Shown: positions 25,514 to 35,085, counted from the first letter of the stretch. The stretch is DNA of 64,000 bases from Cognatilysobacter terrigena (GCF_004361065.1 NZ_SELT01000001.1:1-64000), one strand, 5' to 3'. Made by a program: numbers and translations. The notes: generated by a model from the letters alone, not told the origin.

Positions 25514-26752
25514 ATGTCCAGCCGTCGCGTCGTGGTTACCGGGTTAGGAATCGTCTCTCCGCTGGGCAATGACCTGGCGACGACGTGGGACGGCATCGTC
25601 AACGGACGCTCGGGCATCGGCCCGATCACGCATTTCGACACGACCAACTTCACCACCAAGATCGCCGGTGAAGTGCGCGACTTCGACGTCACCAAGTGGG
25701 TGAACCCGAAGGACGCGAAGAAGATGGATCCGTTCATCCACTACGGCGTCGGCGCGTCGCTGATGGCGATCGAGGATTCGGGTCTGGTCATCGACGATTC
25801 GAACGCCGAACGCATCGGTGCGCTGATCGGTTCGGGCATCGGCGGCATCCTCGGCATCGAGGAAACCGCGATCAAGTACAACGAGGGCGGCCCGCGCAAG
25901 ATCTCGCCGTTCTACGTGCCGAGCACGATCATCAATATGCTGCCGGGTCAGGTGTCGCTGCTGACCGGCATGAAGGGTCCGAACTTCTCCGCCGTGTCGG
26001 CCTGCGCGACGTCGAATCATTCCATCGGCATGGCGATGCGAATGATCCAGTACGGCGACGCCGACGTGATGATCGCCGGCGGCGGCGAACGCGGGTCGTC
26101 GCCGACGTCGGTGGGCGGCTTCTGTTCGATGAAGGCGATGAGCACGCGCAACGACGATCCGACGCGCGCATCGCGGCCGTGGGATGCCGAACGCGACGGC
26201 TTCGTGCTCGGCGACGGCGCGGGCATCCTCGTCCTCGAGGAGTACGAATACGCGAAGGCCCGCGGCGCGCGCATCTACTGCGAACTCGCGGGCTTCGGTG
26301 CGACGTCCGACGCGTTCCACATGACCGCGCCGAGCGAAGACGGCGAGGGCGCCGCGCGTTGCATGGTGATGGCGCTCAAGGACGCCGGCGTGTCGCAGGA
26401 GCAGGTCGGTTACGTCAACGCACACGGCACGTCGACGCCGCTCGGTGACCTCGCCGAGACCATGGCGATCAAGCGCGCGCTCGGCGACCACGCCTACCGC
26501 ACCATGGTCAGCTCGACCAAGTCGATGACGGGCCATCTGCTGGGCGCCGCGGGCGGCGTCGAGGCGATCTTCTCGGTGATGGCGCTGCACGCCGGCATCA
26601 TTCCGCCGACGATCAATCTCGAGAATCCGTCCGAGGGCTGCGACCTCGACTACGTGCCGACCACCGCGCGCCAGGCGAAGGTCGGCGTTGCCGTCTCGAA
26701 CGGCTTCGGCTTCGGCGGCACCAACGGCACGCTGGTGTTCCGCCGGATCTGA
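25514..26752 (+). CDS. fabF: Beta-ketoacyl-ACP synthase II
   Basis: FabF elongates acyl-ACP by condensation with malonyl-ACP and controls the unsaturated chain balance with temperature. At 412 residues it matches the family length. The Cys-His-His triad is C164 ([11 protein letters not shown]), a His in [12 protein letters not shown] near 304 and one in [13 protein letters not shown] near 340. The C-terminal [14 protein letters not shown] is typical. It lies behind the acpP terminator and 115 bases before pabB. Confidence 0.96.
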   Translation: MSSRRVVVTGLGIVSPLGNDLATTWDGIVNGRSGIGPITHFDTTNFTTKIAGEVRDFDVTKWVNPKDAKKMDPFIHYGVGASLMAIEDSGLVIDDSNAERIGALIGSGIGGILGIEETAIKYNEGGPRKISPFYVPSTIINMLPGQVSLLTGMKGPNFSAVSACATSNHSIGMAMRMIQYGDADVMIAGGGERGSSPTSVGGFCSMKAMSTRNDDPTRASRPWDAERDGFVLGDGAGILVLEEYEYAKARGARIYCELAGFGATSDAFHMTAPSEDGEGAARCMVMALKDAGVSQEQVGYVNAHGTSTPLGDLAETMAIKRALGDHAYRTMVSSTKSMTGHLLGAAGGVEAIFSVMALHAGIIPPTINLENPSEGCDLDYVPTTARQAKVGVAVSNGFGFGGTNGTLVFRRI

Positions 26753-26775
26753 CGATCGCACACGCCGCAACCCTC

Positions 26776-26802
26776 CGAAGCCCGCGTCCATCGCGGGCTT
26801 CG
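26776..26802 (+). terminator. Hairpin terminator after fabF
   Basis: CGAAGCCCGCG / CGCGGGCTTCG is an 11-bp perfect stem with a TCCAT loop, starting 24 bases after the fabF stop and followed by TCGTTTCC. Confidence 0.72.
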
Positions 26803-26833
26803 TCGTTTCCGGGCAGCGGGGCGCGCGGGCGGC

Positions 26834-26839
26834 GATAAT
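26834..26839 (+). promoter_or_regulatory. Possible -10 hexamer upstream of pabB
   Basis: GATAAT lies 28 bases before the pabB ATG and after the fabF terminator, where a promoter is needed. The -35 is not obvious. Confidence 0.35.
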
Positions 26840-26867
26840 TGCGGCTCCGCTGTTCCTGCCCTGACGC

Positions 26868-28217
26868 ATGCCTCCATCCGTGCCCGTTCGACGCACCCTC
26901 GATCGCGTCGGCGACCTCCTCGACCTGCACCGCCTCGCGCCTGCGCGCTATCCGGTGCTGCTCGAATCGACAGCGTCGGGCACGCGCATCGGTCGCCGCG
27001 ATCTGCTGCTTGCCGCCAGCCGCGAGTCGCTCGAACTCGGACGCGATGGCTGCGTGCGCGATGAAGGGGGGCGCGAGGTCGGCAACGACTTCTTCGCGGC
27101 ACTGGATGCCGCATCCGCAACGTCGAGGGCGGCCACGGGTTCGCCGGTCGGCGGTTGGGCGTTGCTCATCGCCTACGAAGCCGCCGCGCAGGTCGAGCGT
27201 GTTCTCGATCTGCCAAGCGCGCCGGGCAAGGTCCCGGTAGCGCGTGCGGTACGCATCGACGCCGCGATCGAGCATGACCGCACGACGGGCGCTTGCGTCC
27301 TGCACGCCGCGACTGACGCGATGGCGGATGCGATCGAGGCCGACCTGCGCCGCGCGTCCGGCTTGGCTGACGTTCCTGCGTGGCGCATACCCGGCGCCGT
27401 GGACGAGGATGCGCCGGAGCGCTTCACCGACGGTGTGCGGCGCATCCTCAACTACCTCGCGGCGGGCGACGTTTTTCAGGCGAATCTCTCGCGTGGCTGG
27501 ACTGCGCACTTCGATGTCGACGTCGACCCGGCATCGCTCTTCACCCAGCTGCGCCGCAATAACCCGGCACCCTTCGCCGGTCTGTTCGCGGGCAACGGGT
27601 GGTCGGTCGTCAGCGCGTCCCCCGAGCGGCTCGTGTCGGTGCAGGGCGACCTCGTCGAAACGCGGCCGATCGCCGGCACTCGCCCGCGCATCGCGGGTGA
27701 CGACGATGCGTCACGCGTGCAGGAGCTCGTCGGCCATCCCAAGGAGCGCGCCGAACACGTGATGCTGATCGATCTAGAGCGCAACGATCTGGGTCGCGTC
27801 TGCCGCCCGGGGACCGTGGAAGTCGACGAGCTGATGACGGTCGAGAGCTATGCGCACGTGCATCACATCGTGAGCAACGTCCGCGGTCGCCTGCGCGACG
27901 ACGTCACACCGGGCGAAGTGATTCGCGCCGTCTTTCCGGGTGGCACGATCACGGGCTGCCCGAAGGTGCGGTGCATGCAGATCATCGCGGAACTCGAAGG
28001 TGTCGGCCGCGGCGCGTATACCGGCGCGATGGGCTGGCTCGCACCGAACGGCGACATGGATCTCAACATCCTGATACGCAGCGCGGAAGTCGAAGGCCGT
28101 GAGGTGCGGTTCCGCACCGGCGCCGGCAGTGTGGCGGACTCCGACCCGCAGCGCGAACTCGACGAGACGCGCGCCAAGGCGCGTGGCATGTTGCGCGCGC
28201 TCGGCGTGGCGGACTGA
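26868..28217 (+). CDS. pabB: Aminodeoxychorismate synthase component I
   Basis: PabB aminates chorismate to 4-amino-4-deoxychorismate on the folate route. The 449-residue chorismate-binding enzyme shows YLAAGDVFQANLSR (196-209), SPERL, HPKERAEHVMLIDLERNDLGRV, the FPGGTITGCPKVRCM block and GMGWL-type YTGAMGWLAPNGDMDLNI. The motif that is PIKGT in E. coli PabB reads PIAGT here (Ala269), as in anthranilate synthases and some PabB proteins. The next gene is a PabC-like lyase, which supports PabB over TrpE. No glutaminase (pabA) gene is in the window. Confidence 0.87.
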   Translation: MPPSVPVRRTLDRVGDLLDLHRLAPARYPVLLESTASGTRIGRRDLLLAASRESLELGRDGCVRDEGGREVGNDFFAALDAASATSRAATGSPVGGWALLIAYEAAAQVERVLDLPSAPGKVPVARAVRIDAAIEHDRTTGACVLHAATDAMADAIEADLRRASGLADVPAWRIPGAVDEDAPERFTDGVRRILNYLAAGDVFQANLSRGWTAHFDVDVDPASLFTQLRRNNPAPFAGLFAGNGWSVVSASPERLVSVQGDLVETRPIAGTRPRIAGDDDASRVQELVGHPKERAEHVMLIDLERNDLGRVCRPGTVEVDELMTVESYAHVHHIVSNVRGRLRDDVTPGEVIRAVFPGGTITGCPKVRCMQIIAELEGVGRGAYTGAMGWLAPNGDMDLNILIRSAEVEGREVRFRTGAGSVADSDPQRELDETRAKARGMLRALGVAD

Positions 28218-28218
28218 T

Positions 28219-29037
28219 ATGCAGGACGTGCGCCTCTTCGAAGGTTCGACGCGTGTCGACTCGATCGCGCCGATGAATCGCGGCCTCGCGTACGGCGACG
28301 GCCTGTTCGAGACGATGCGCGCGCATCGCGGCGACGTGCCGTGGTGGGATCGTCACTGGTCACGCCTGGAGCAGGGTTGCGACGCACTGCGCATCGCGAC
28401 GCCGGACCAACGACAGGCGCGCGAACAGTTGCGCGAACTGCTCGACGGCCGAGATGCCGTCGCCAAGCTCGTCGTGACCCGCGGTGCAGGCGGCCGCGGT
28501 TATGCGCCGTCGAACGCGCCGCCGTTCTGGATGCTGTCGCTGCACCAGATCCCGACCTCACCGGAGCGCATCGCGCTTCGCTGGTGCGAGACCCGGATGT
28601 CGATCCAGCCGGCGCTCGCGGGTCACAAGCACTGCAATCGCCTCGAGCAGGTGCTCGCGCGCGGGGAATGGCGTGACGGCGAGCCCCCCGACGACGGCCT
28701 GATGCTCGACACCGACGGCTACGTGGTGAGTGCCGTCGCCGGCAACGCGTTCCTGCTGAACGGGGACGCGTGGTCGACGCCCGCCGTCGATCGCTGCGGC
28801 GTTCGCGGCGTCTGCCGCGACTGGGCGCGTGACGCGCTCGGCGCCCACGAGACACGCGTCGCACCCGCGGACGTCGAATCCGCCGACGCCCTGTTCGTCT
28901 GCAATGCCGTGCGCGGTATCCTCGAAGTCGCGCGGCTCGGCGATCGCATGTGGTCGCCGCATCCGCAGGTCGCCCGGCTTCGGGAACGCCTGGCGACCGA
29001 GCATCCCGCCTTTGCACTGACACCGGAGTCGCCGTGA
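28219..29037 (+). CDS. pabC: 4-amino-4-deoxychorismate lyase (class IV aminotransferase fold)
   Basis: PabC cleaves aminodeoxychorismate to p-aminobenzoate and pyruvate with PLP. The 272-residue protein has the class IV start RGLAYGDGLFETMRAHRG, the PLP-binding K137 in GHKHCNRLEQVLAR and the FVCNAVRGILEV motif near the C-terminus. The ATG follows the pabB stop by one base, and its own stop overlaps the mltG start (GTGA), so pabB-pabC-mltG are translationally coupled. Confidence 0.92.
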   Translation: MQDVRLFEGSTRVDSIAPMNRGLAYGDGLFETMRAHRGDVPWWDRHWSRLEQGCDALRIATPDQRQAREQLRELLDGRDAVAKLVVTRGAGGRGYAPSNAPPFWMLSLHQIPTSPERIALRWCETRMSIQPALAGHKHCNRLEQVLARGEWRDGEPPDDGLMLDTDGYVVSAVAGNAFLLNGDAWSTPAVDRCGVRGVCRDWARDALGAHETRVAPADVESADALFVCNAVRGILEVARLGDRMWSPHPQVARLRERLATEHPAFALTPESP

Positions 29038-30083
29038 GCCGTTCGCGCAAGCGCCGAAGTGGTTGCTTCACCCTGCTGTTGCTGCTCGCGCTCGCTGCGG
29101 CGCTCGCAGGCGCGTGGTACCTGTACGCCGATTTCGCCGACGCGCCGATGCGCGGCGTCAAGCCCGGTAGCAGCCTGGTGGTGAAGCAGGGCGACTCGTT
29201 GCCCGTCGTGCTGCGCAAGTTGCACGACGCGGGCGTCGAAGGCTCCACGATCGAGTGGACCGCGCTCGCGAAGCAGCTCGGCGCTGCCGGCCGCATCCAG
29301 GTCGGCGAGTACAAACTCGAACCGGGCATGACGCCGCGCGATCTGCTCATGGACATGCGCGACGGCCACGTCATCCAGCACAAGGTCACCATCGTCGAAG
29401 GCTGGACGATCCGCGACGTGCGCAATGCGCTCGCCAAAGCCGACGCGCTCGTCCACGACAGCGCGCAGCTCGACAACGCGACGCTGATGGCGAAACTCGG
29501 CCACGCGGGCCAGCATCCGGAAGGCCGCTTCCTGCCCGAGACGTACATCTACACGCGCGGCGATACCGACCTTGACGTGCTGCGTCGCGCCTACGACGCG
29601 ATGAACAAGACGCTCGACGCCGCATGGCGCTCGCGCAGCGCAGACAACGTGCTGAAGACGCCGGACGAGATGCTGACATTGGCATCGATCGTCGAGAAGG
29701 AAACGGGTATCGCGGAGGAGCGTCCGGAGATCGCGGGACTGTTCTCGCGTCGACTGAAGCTCGGCATGGCGCTGCAGACGGATCCGACCGTGATCTACGG
29801 CATGGGCAGCGCGTATGCCGGCAACATCCGCAAGGTCGATCTGCAGACCGACACGCCGTACAACACCTACACGCGCACCGGTCTGCCGCCGACGCCGATC
29901 GCGATGCCGGGCGAAGCCGCGTTGCAGGCGGTCGCGAACCCGGCGCCGGGCGATGCGCTGTACTTCGTCGCCCGCGGCGATGGCAGCGGCCATCACTTCT
30001 TCGCCAAGACGCTCGCGGAGCACCAGCAGAACGTGCAGAAGTACCTCGCCAACTATCGCGCCGCGCAGGCCGCACCGCGATGA
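29034..30083 (+). CDS. mltG: Endolytic transglycosylase MltG
   Basis: MltG cuts nascent peptidoglycan strands and helps set glycan chain length. The 349-residue protein has one N-terminal membrane helix (residues 11-31), a LysM-like region (about 45-105) and the YceG catalytic domain with E221 in [10 protein letters not shown], plus the TDPTVIYG and [12 protein letters not shown] motifs. The start is a GTG at 29034 with CCGGAG upstream, overlapping the pabC stop as GTGA. An upstream in-frame start at 28950 lies inside pabC and is unlikely. The stop overlaps tmk as ATGA. Confidence 0.94.
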   Translation: MSRSRKRRSGCFTLLLLLALAAALAGAWYLYADFADAPMRGVKPGSSLVVKQGDSLPVVLRKLHDAGVEGSTIEWTALAKQLGAAGRIQVGEYKLEPGMTPRDLLMDMRDGHVIQHKVTIVEGWTIRDVRNALAKADALVHDSAQLDNATLMAKLGHAGQHPEGRFLPETYIYTRGDTDLDVLRRAYDAMNKTLDAAWRSRSADNVLKTPDEMLTLASIVEKETGIAEERPEIAGLFSRRLKLGMALQTDPTVIYGMGSAYAGNIRKVDLQTDTPYNTYTRTGLPPTPIAMPGEAALQAVANPAPGDALYFVARGDGSGHHFFAKTLAEHQQNVQKYLANYRAAQAAPR

Positions 30084-30727
30084 CGCAGCCGGCAGTGCTG
30101 CGTCGCGAGCCGAAGCTGGTGACGCTGGAAGGCGGCGAGGGCGCGGGCAAGTCGACCGTGCTCGCGGCGCTGCGCGCGGAACTCGAACGCGACGGCGCGG
30201 TGACCTGCACGCGGGAACCGGGGGGCACGCCGTTGGCCGAGCGCATCCGCGAACTCCTGCTCGATCCGACGCATGAAGCGCCCTGCGATCGCACGGAACT
30301 GCTGCTGATGTTCGCTTCGCGCGCACAGCTCGTCGCGCAGGTGATCGCGCCCGCGTTGAAGCGCGGCGAGTGGGTACTGAGCGATCGCTTCACCGACGCA
30401 AGCCACGCCTACCAGGGCGGCGGGCGCGGCTGCGATCCGCATCTGATCGACGTGCTCGAAACGGAGTTCGTCGGCATCGAACCGGGCCTGACGCTGCTGC
30501 TCGACGTGCCGGTCGACGTCGGCCTCGCGCGCATGCGCGGCCGCGGCCACGCCGATCGCATCGAATCGGAGCAGGTCGAATTCTTCGAGCGCGTGCGCGC
30601 CGCGTACCTCGCGCGTGCGGCCGCGCATCCGCAGCGGTTCGTCGTGATCGATGCATCGCAGCCGCCGGCCGACGTCGCGGCTGCGGCAGTCGATGCATTG
30701 CGCCGCCATCGCGCCTCGATCGCATGA
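30080..30727 (+). CDS. tmk: Thymidylate kinase
   Basis: Tmk phosphorylates dTMP to dTDP for DNA synthesis. The 215-residue P-loop kinase has GGEGAGKST (18-26), the substrate motif [10 protein letters not shown], the DRF motif in [18 protein letters not shown] and a LID region with [12 protein letters not shown], resembling E. coli-type enzymes with an Arg-containing LID. It is translationally coupled by ATGA overlaps to mltG before and to holB after. Confidence 0.96.
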   Translation: MTQPAVLRREPKLVTLEGGEGAGKSTVLAALRAELERDGAVTCTREPGGTPLAERIRELLLDPTHEAPCDRTELLLMFASRAQLVAQVIAPALKRGEWVLSDRFTDASHAYQGGGRGCDPHLIDVLETEFVGIEPGLTLLLDVPVDVGLARMRGRGHADRIESEQVEFFERVRAAYLARAAAHPQRFVVIDASQPPADVAAAAVDALRRHRASIA

Positions 30728-31686
30728 CGCCGATGTCGCCCTGGCAGTCGCGCATCTACGCTCAGGTGGCATCGACGCTGGAGTCGGGTCGTCTCGGCCA
30801 CGCGCAGCTGTTCTGCGGGCCGGCGCAGCTCGGCAAGCGTGACGTTGCGATCCGGCTTGCGCGTCGCGTGCTGTGCGAGACGCCGAACGGCATCGAACCC
30901 TGCAATGCGTGCCGCAGCTGTCGACTGCTCGACGCCGGTACCCACCCCGACTACCGCTTCGTCAGCTTCATCCCGAACCGCGAAGGCACGAAGGTGCGTA
31001 CGGAGATCGTCATCGACCAGATGCGCGAGCTCTCGTCGCAGCTCGCGCTCACGCCGCAGTACGGACGCGCCCAGGTGGCGATCGTCGACCCGGCCGACGC
31101 GATCAACACCTCGGCCGCAAACGCCCTACTGAAGACGCTCGAAGAACCCGTGCCCGGCCGTTACCTGTGGCTGGTCTCGGCGCATCCGGCGCGCCTGCCG
31201 GCGACGATCCGCAGCCGCTGCCAGCGCATCGAGTTCCGCCTGCCGCCCGTCGACGAGGCCCGCGCCTGGTTGCTCGCGCAGGGACATTCGGCCAAGGACG
31301 TCGACGAGGCGCTGCTGGCGGCGCGCGGCCATCCGGGGCTTGCGGACGACTGGCTGCGCAGCGGCGGGCTCGAGCTGCGTCGGCGCGTCGCCGCGGATCT
31401 GCAGAAACTCGCGCGTGCCGAGGCAAGCCCGCAGGAGATCGCCCAGCAGTGGGGAAGCGACGAACATGCCGGCCTGCGGCTGAGCCATGCCGCCGACCTG
31501 GCCGTCGAAAAGGCCCGCGGCTTGACCGACCCGCACGCCGCGCGCAGTCTGGCCACCTGGTTCGACAAGGCGAACCGCAGTCGCGACCTGTTGCGGACCA
31601 CGGTCCGCGCGGACCTCGTGCTGATGGAACTGTTGACGGCCTGGCGCGCGGCTTCGCGCGCGGGCCAGGAGATCCGCGACCGATGA
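30724..31686 (+). CDS. holB: DNA polymerase III delta' subunit
   Basis: Delta' is the rigid stator of the clamp loader and partners DnaX (gene at 10078). The 320-residue AAA+-like protein has a degenerate P-loop [12 protein letters not shown], as expected for delta', a CNACRSC zinc cluster and the clamp-loader signature [40 protein letters not shown]. An alternative ATG nine bases later would remove three residues. ATGA overlaps join it to tmk and pilZ. Confidence 0.94.
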   Translation: MTPMSPWQSRIYAQVASTLESGRLGHAQLFCGPAQLGKRDVAIRLARRVLCETPNGIEPCNACRSCRLLDAGTHPDYRFVSFIPNREGTKVRTEIVIDQMRELSSQLALTPQYGRAQVAIVDPADAINTSAANALLKTLEEPVPGRYLWLVSAHPARLPATIRSRCQRIEFRLPPVDEARAWLLAQGHSAKDVDEALLAARGHPGLADDWLRSGGLELRRRVAADLQKLARAEASPQEIAQQWGSDEHAGLRLSHAADLAVEKARGLTDPHAARSLATWFDKANRSRDLLRTTVRADLVLMELLTAWRAASRAGQEIRDR

Positions 31687-32042
31687 GTGCTACTCCCGGC
31701 GGCGCGCGACAGGGCATCCTGTCGCTGGTCCTCAAGGACAAATCGCAGCTGTACCAGGCGTACATGCCGTTCCTGAAGGGCGGCGGCATCTTCGTGCCGA
31801 CGCCGAAGCGCTACTCGCTCGGCGACGAGGTGTTCCTGCTGGTCACGCTGCCCGAATCCGGCGAACGCATGCCGGTGGCGGGCAAAGTCGTGTGGCTGAC
31901 GCCGGTCGGTGCACAGGGCGGGCATCCCGCGGGCATCGGCGTGCAATTCCCCGAGACGCCGGAAGGCGACGCGGTGAAGGGCAAGATCGAGACGCTGCTG
32001 GCCGGCCTGCTCACGGGCGACCGGTCGACGCACACGATGTAA
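31683..32042 (+). CDS. pilZ: Type IV pilus PilZ protein
   Basis: A 119-residue single-domain PilZ protein (GDEVFLLVTLPESGERMPVAGKVVWLTP...AGIGVQF core). The RxxxR and [D/N]xSxxG motifs that bind cyclic di-GMP are not present: the region reads YMPFLKGGGIFVPTPKRY. This matches the PilZ subgroup needed for type IV pilus assembly, which in Xanthomonas acts by contacting FimX and the PilB ATPase. It is coupled to holB by an ATGA overlap; the holB-pilZ order is common in pseudomonads and xanthomonads. Confidence 0.92.
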   Translation: MSATPGGARQGILSLVLKDKSQLYQAYMPFLKGGGIFVPTPKRYSLGDEVFLLVTLPESGERMPVAGKVVWLTPVGAQGGHPAGIGVQFPETPEGDAVKGKIETLLAGLLTGDRSTHTM

Positions 32043-32052
32043 GCGACGACGC

Positions 32053-32784
32053 ATGCGGACGCATCGCGCCCTGCATCGTCTTTCCACCCTCATGGCGATC
32101 GGCCTGGTGTCGGTCGCGTGTGCGCGGGTCGACGCGCCACCTGCGGGCTCGACGTCGCCTCCCGCGCCCTCCGCGTCCGCGCGGCAGCCCCGCGCACCGC
32201 GCGCCGGTGCGGATGCGCCCGCAGCGCGCGATGGCTCGACATCGCGTCCGGTCGATCGGCTCGAAGACGTCGCGACGTCCGCCGACACCTACGACACGTT
32301 GCGCGTTCGCTACGGCGACGCCGCCCTCGCCCGCGAAACCTTCCACGGCGCCGAAGGTGCCGAAGCGCCGGGCTGGGTGCTGTTTCCCGATGAGCCTGCG
32401 CGACGTATCGAGGTTTGGTTGAACGACGCTGGCGATCACCCATCGGCGCTCGCGATCCGCGGCGCGTCGACGTGGCAACGCGCGGACGGCGTGCGGATCG
32501 GCCTGACGACGCTGCAACTCGAGAAGTTGAATCGACGCGCGTTCGAGTTCGCCGGTTTCGGCTGGGACTACGGCGGCGTCGTGACCGACTGGAAGGGCGG
32601 CACGCTGGCGCACGACGGTCGCTTCGCAGGCCCGGTGACGCTCTGCGAACCCGCGAATCCGCCCGAGGGTTATCCCACCGGCGATGGCGCCTTCATGTCG
32701 GACTCGGCAGTGGTGCGCAAGCAGCCGCCAACGGTGTGCGAGTTCGGTGTCGACCTCAGCGATGCATCGAGCGCGTCGCGCTGA
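32053..32784 (+). CDS. Putative lipoprotein of unknown function
   Basis: A 243-residue secreted protein. Its N-terminus is basic then hydrophobic and ends VSVAC, a plausible lipobox (Cys23). A Pro/Ala/Ser-rich linker (24-68) leads to a compact domain of about 170 residues with RYGDAALARETF, PDEPARRIEVWL, a GWDYGGVVTDWKGG motif, and two Cys (one in TLCEP, one in TVCEFGVDL) that could form a disulfide. I do not recognise the family. It follows pilZ by 10 bases and may share its transcript. In many relatives tatD occupies this position. Confidence 0.68.
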   Translation: MRTHRALHRLSTLMAIGLVSVACARVDAPPAGSTSPPAPSASARQPRAPRAGADAPAARDGSTSRPVDRLEDVATSADTYDTLRVRYGDAALARETFHGAEGAEAPGWVLFPDEPARRIEVWLNDAGDHPSALAIRGASTWQRADGVRIGLTTLQLEKLNRRAFEFAGFGWDYGGVVTDWKGGTLAHDGRFAGPVTLCEPANPPEGYPTGDGAFMSDSAVVRKQPPTVCEFGVDLSDASSASR

Positions 32785-32810
32785 CGCATCGCCGCATCAC
32801 CCACTCATGG

Positions 32811-32843
32811 CGAGCCGCCGCACCGATCCGATGCGACGGCTCG
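32811..32843. terminator. Imperfect hairpin between convergent genes
   Basis: CGAGCCGCCGCA pairs imperfectly with TGCGACGGCTCG across a 9-base loop, in the 66-base gap between the lipoprotein gene and the convergent fadB-like gene. There is no U-tract, so termination is only suggested. Confidence 0.35.
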
Positions 32844-32850
32844 ACGCCAC

Positions 32851-34911
32851 TTACGCCCGCAGCGCCGGGTGATCCCAACCCGGCCGCGGTGCGAACCGCG
32901 CGCCGTGTTTCGCTTCGAGCGCACGCAGGCGCTGCAGCAGCACGTCGACGCCGGTTTCGCGGATGTACTGGATCGGGCCGCCGCGGAACGGCGCAAAGCC
33001 TGTGCCGAAGATGACGCCCGCATCGAGCAGATCCGCGTCGGCGACAACGCCATCGTGCAGGCACGCGACCGCTTCGTTGAGCAGCGGCAGGATCAGTCGA
33101 TCCTCGAGATCGTCCGGCGCGACGTAGCCCTGCGGAATCTGGGGCTTGATCGCCTTGCCGTTCTCCCACTTGTACAGGCCCTGGCCGTCCTTCTTGCCGC
33201 GCGCACCCGGCTGCGGCGGCGTGGCGAGCGCCGCGGGAATCGGCAGGCCGAGGAACGGCGCAAGCTCCCGACCGACGCCCGCAGCGACGTCGAGACCCAC
33301 CGTGTCGACGAGTTCGATCGGACCCATCGGCATGCCGTAGTTCACCGCGGCCTTGTCGATGACCGGCCCCGGGATGCCTTCCGAATATGCGGTTGCCGCT
33401 TCGAGCATGTACGGGAACAGCACGCGATTGACGAGGAAGCCCGGCGTGCCGGCGACGGGCACCGGGAACTTGTCGATCGCGCGACAGAAGCCCGCAAGAC
33501 GTTCGCCGGTACGCGGGTCCATCCCGTCGTGATGGATGATTTCCACCAGCGGCATCAGCGCGACCGGATTGAAGTAGTGCAGGCCCGCGAACTGCGCCGG
33601 GCGATGCAGGCCTTCGCGCAATTCGTTGAGCGGAATCGACGACGTGTTGGTCGTCAACAGCGCGTCGGGCTTCATGCGCGGCTCGACGTCGCCGTACAGC
33701 TCGCGCTTCGCGTCGGGCCGCTCGATGATCGCTTCGATCAGCAGGTCGCAATCGGCCACGCCGACGCCTTCGACATCGCTGCGCAGCCGCGCGGCGACTT
33801 CCGGACGCTTGCTCTCGTCCCGGACGCGCTTTGCGAACAGGTCCGATGCACGCTGCATCGCCGCGTCGACGAAGCGCTGCTCGCGATCGGCAAGCGTGAC
33901 TTCGAAGCCCTTGTAGGCCGACCACGCCGCGATATCGCCACCCATCACGCCGGCGCCGACGACATGCACGCGCTTGATGCCGTGGTTTCTGTCGCCCTGC
34001 GATTTCAGGCGTTCCTGCAGGAAGAACACGCGGATCAGGTTGCGCGCCGTCGGCGTCGACGACAGTTTCACCACCGCGCGGCGTTCGTTGTCGAGCAACT
34101 GCTTGGTCGAGCCGCCGCCGCGACGCCAGCTTTCGATCAGCGCATACGGTGCGGGGTAGTGCGCCTTCTTCGCCTTGCGCGACACCTGCTTCACCAGCTG
34201 CGGTGCGATCGCCTGACGAGCAGGCCAGGTGTTCGTCGCCCAAGCGAGTGCGCGCTGCTGGAACGGACGTTCCGCACCGCGCAGTGCGAGCTTGATCGCG
34301 GCATCGATGAGCTGGTCGACGGGCACGACGCGATCGACCAGCCCCATCGCCTTCGCGGCCTTGCCGCTCACGGCGCGGCCGGTGAGCATCAGATCGAACG
34401 CGGCAGGTGCACCGATCAGTCGAGGTAGACGAACGCTGCCGCCCCAGCCCGGGAAGATGCCGAGCTTCACTTCGGGCAGTCCGATACGCGTCGATGCGTC
34501 GTCGCTCGCCACGCGGTAATCACATGCGAGCGCGATCTCCGTGCCGCCGCCCATGCAGAAGCCGTGGATCGCGGCGACGGTACGGAAAGGCAGGTCGGCG
34601 ATGCGCTGGAATACGCGCTGGCCGCGTGCGATCGCATCGTTCACGGTGCCGCGCTGGTCGAAGACCTGGAACTCCTTGATGTCCGCCCCGGCGATGAAGC
34701 CGCTGGATTTCGCGGAGCGGATCACGAGGCCTTTCGGCGGTTCGAGCAGCAGCCGCTCGAGCAACGTATCCAGTTCGATGAGCACGTCCTGCGAGAACGT
34801 GTTGACGGAGCTTTCCGCCTTGTCGAACGACAGCACGACGACGCCGTCGTCACGGGATTCGGCGCGCCAGTGGTGCATGGGCAGGCCGTCAAAGCGGGAG
34901 GGGGCGGGCAT
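32851..34911 (-). CDS. FadB/FadJ-like multifunctional beta-oxidation protein (enoyl-CoA hydratase / 3-hydroxyacyl-CoA dehydrogenase)
   Basis: The 686-residue protein fuses an N-terminal crotonase domain and a C-terminal NAD-dependent dehydrogenase. The hydratase glutamates are present in GFCMGGGTEIALACDYR and IGLPEVKLGIFPGWGGS. The dehydrogenase has the NAD loop VVGAGVMGGDIAAWSA, the catalytic His in GLHYFNPVALMPLVEII and the helical FRGGPIQYI tail. It would hydrate enoyl-CoA and oxidise 3-hydroxyacyl-CoA. No thiolase (fadA) gene lies next to it, unlike E. coli fadBA. The ATG at 34911 is chosen; a GTG at 34929 and an ATG at 34878 are alternatives. Confidence 0.9.
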   Translation of the reverse strand: MPAPSRFDGLPMHHWRAESRDDGVVVLSFDKAESSVNTFSQDVLIELDTLLERLLLEPPKGLVIRSAKSSGFIAGADIKEFQVFDQRGTVNDAIARGQRVFQRIADLPFRTVAAIHGFCMGGGTEIALACDYRVASDDASTRIGLPEVKLGIFPGWGGSVRLPRLIGAPAAFDLMLTGRAVSGKAAKAMGLVDRVVPVDQLIDAAIKLALRGAERPFQQRALAWATNTWPARQAIAPQLVKQVSRKAKKAHYPAPYALIESWRRGGGSTKQLLDNERRAVVKLSSTPTARNLIRVFFLQERLKSQGDRNHGIKRVHVVGAGVMGGDIAAWSAYKGFEVTLADREQRFVDAAMQRASDLFAKRVRDESKRPEVAARLRSDVEGVGVADCDLLIEAIIERPDAKRELYGDVEPRMKPDALLTTNTSSIPLNELREGLHRPAQFAGLHYFNPVALMPLVEIIHHDGMDPRTGERLAGFCRAIDKFPVPVAGTPGFLVNRVLFPYMLEAATAYSEGIPGPVIDKAAVNYGMPMGPIELVDTVGLDVAAGVGRELAPFLGLPIPAALATPPQPGARGKKDGQGLYKWENGKAIKPQIPQGYVAPDDLEDRLILPLLNEAVACLHDGVVADADLLDAGVIFGTGFAPFRGGPIQYIRETGVDVLLQRLRALEAKHGARFAPRPGWDHPALRA

Positions 34912-35015
34912 GGAAAACCATCCGTTCACGTATGGAGCGACCGGCTATCATCCGGAGGTTGTTTCCCGTGCGTCAATCCGCGCCCCGTTCGGCGCCCCGC
35001 GCCCGCCGCGGACGA

Positions 35016-35043
35016 TGAACTTTTCCGCGATGGCGTTGTCCCA
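35016..35043 (+). promoter_or_regulatory. Sigma-E-like promoter upstream of rpoE
   Basis: TGAACTT (35016-35022), 15 bases, then GTCCCA (35038-35043) resembles the extracytoplasmic sigma-E pattern GGAACTT-N15/16-GTCTAA. It lies 42 bases before the rpoE ATG, where an autoregulatory promoter is expected. A TATCAT hexamer further up (34946-34951) might serve the housekeeping sigma factor. Confidence 0.45.
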
Positions 35044-35085
35044 TTGCTCGGCGATGCCGGGCCGATACAGGAGTACCGGCCCGAC

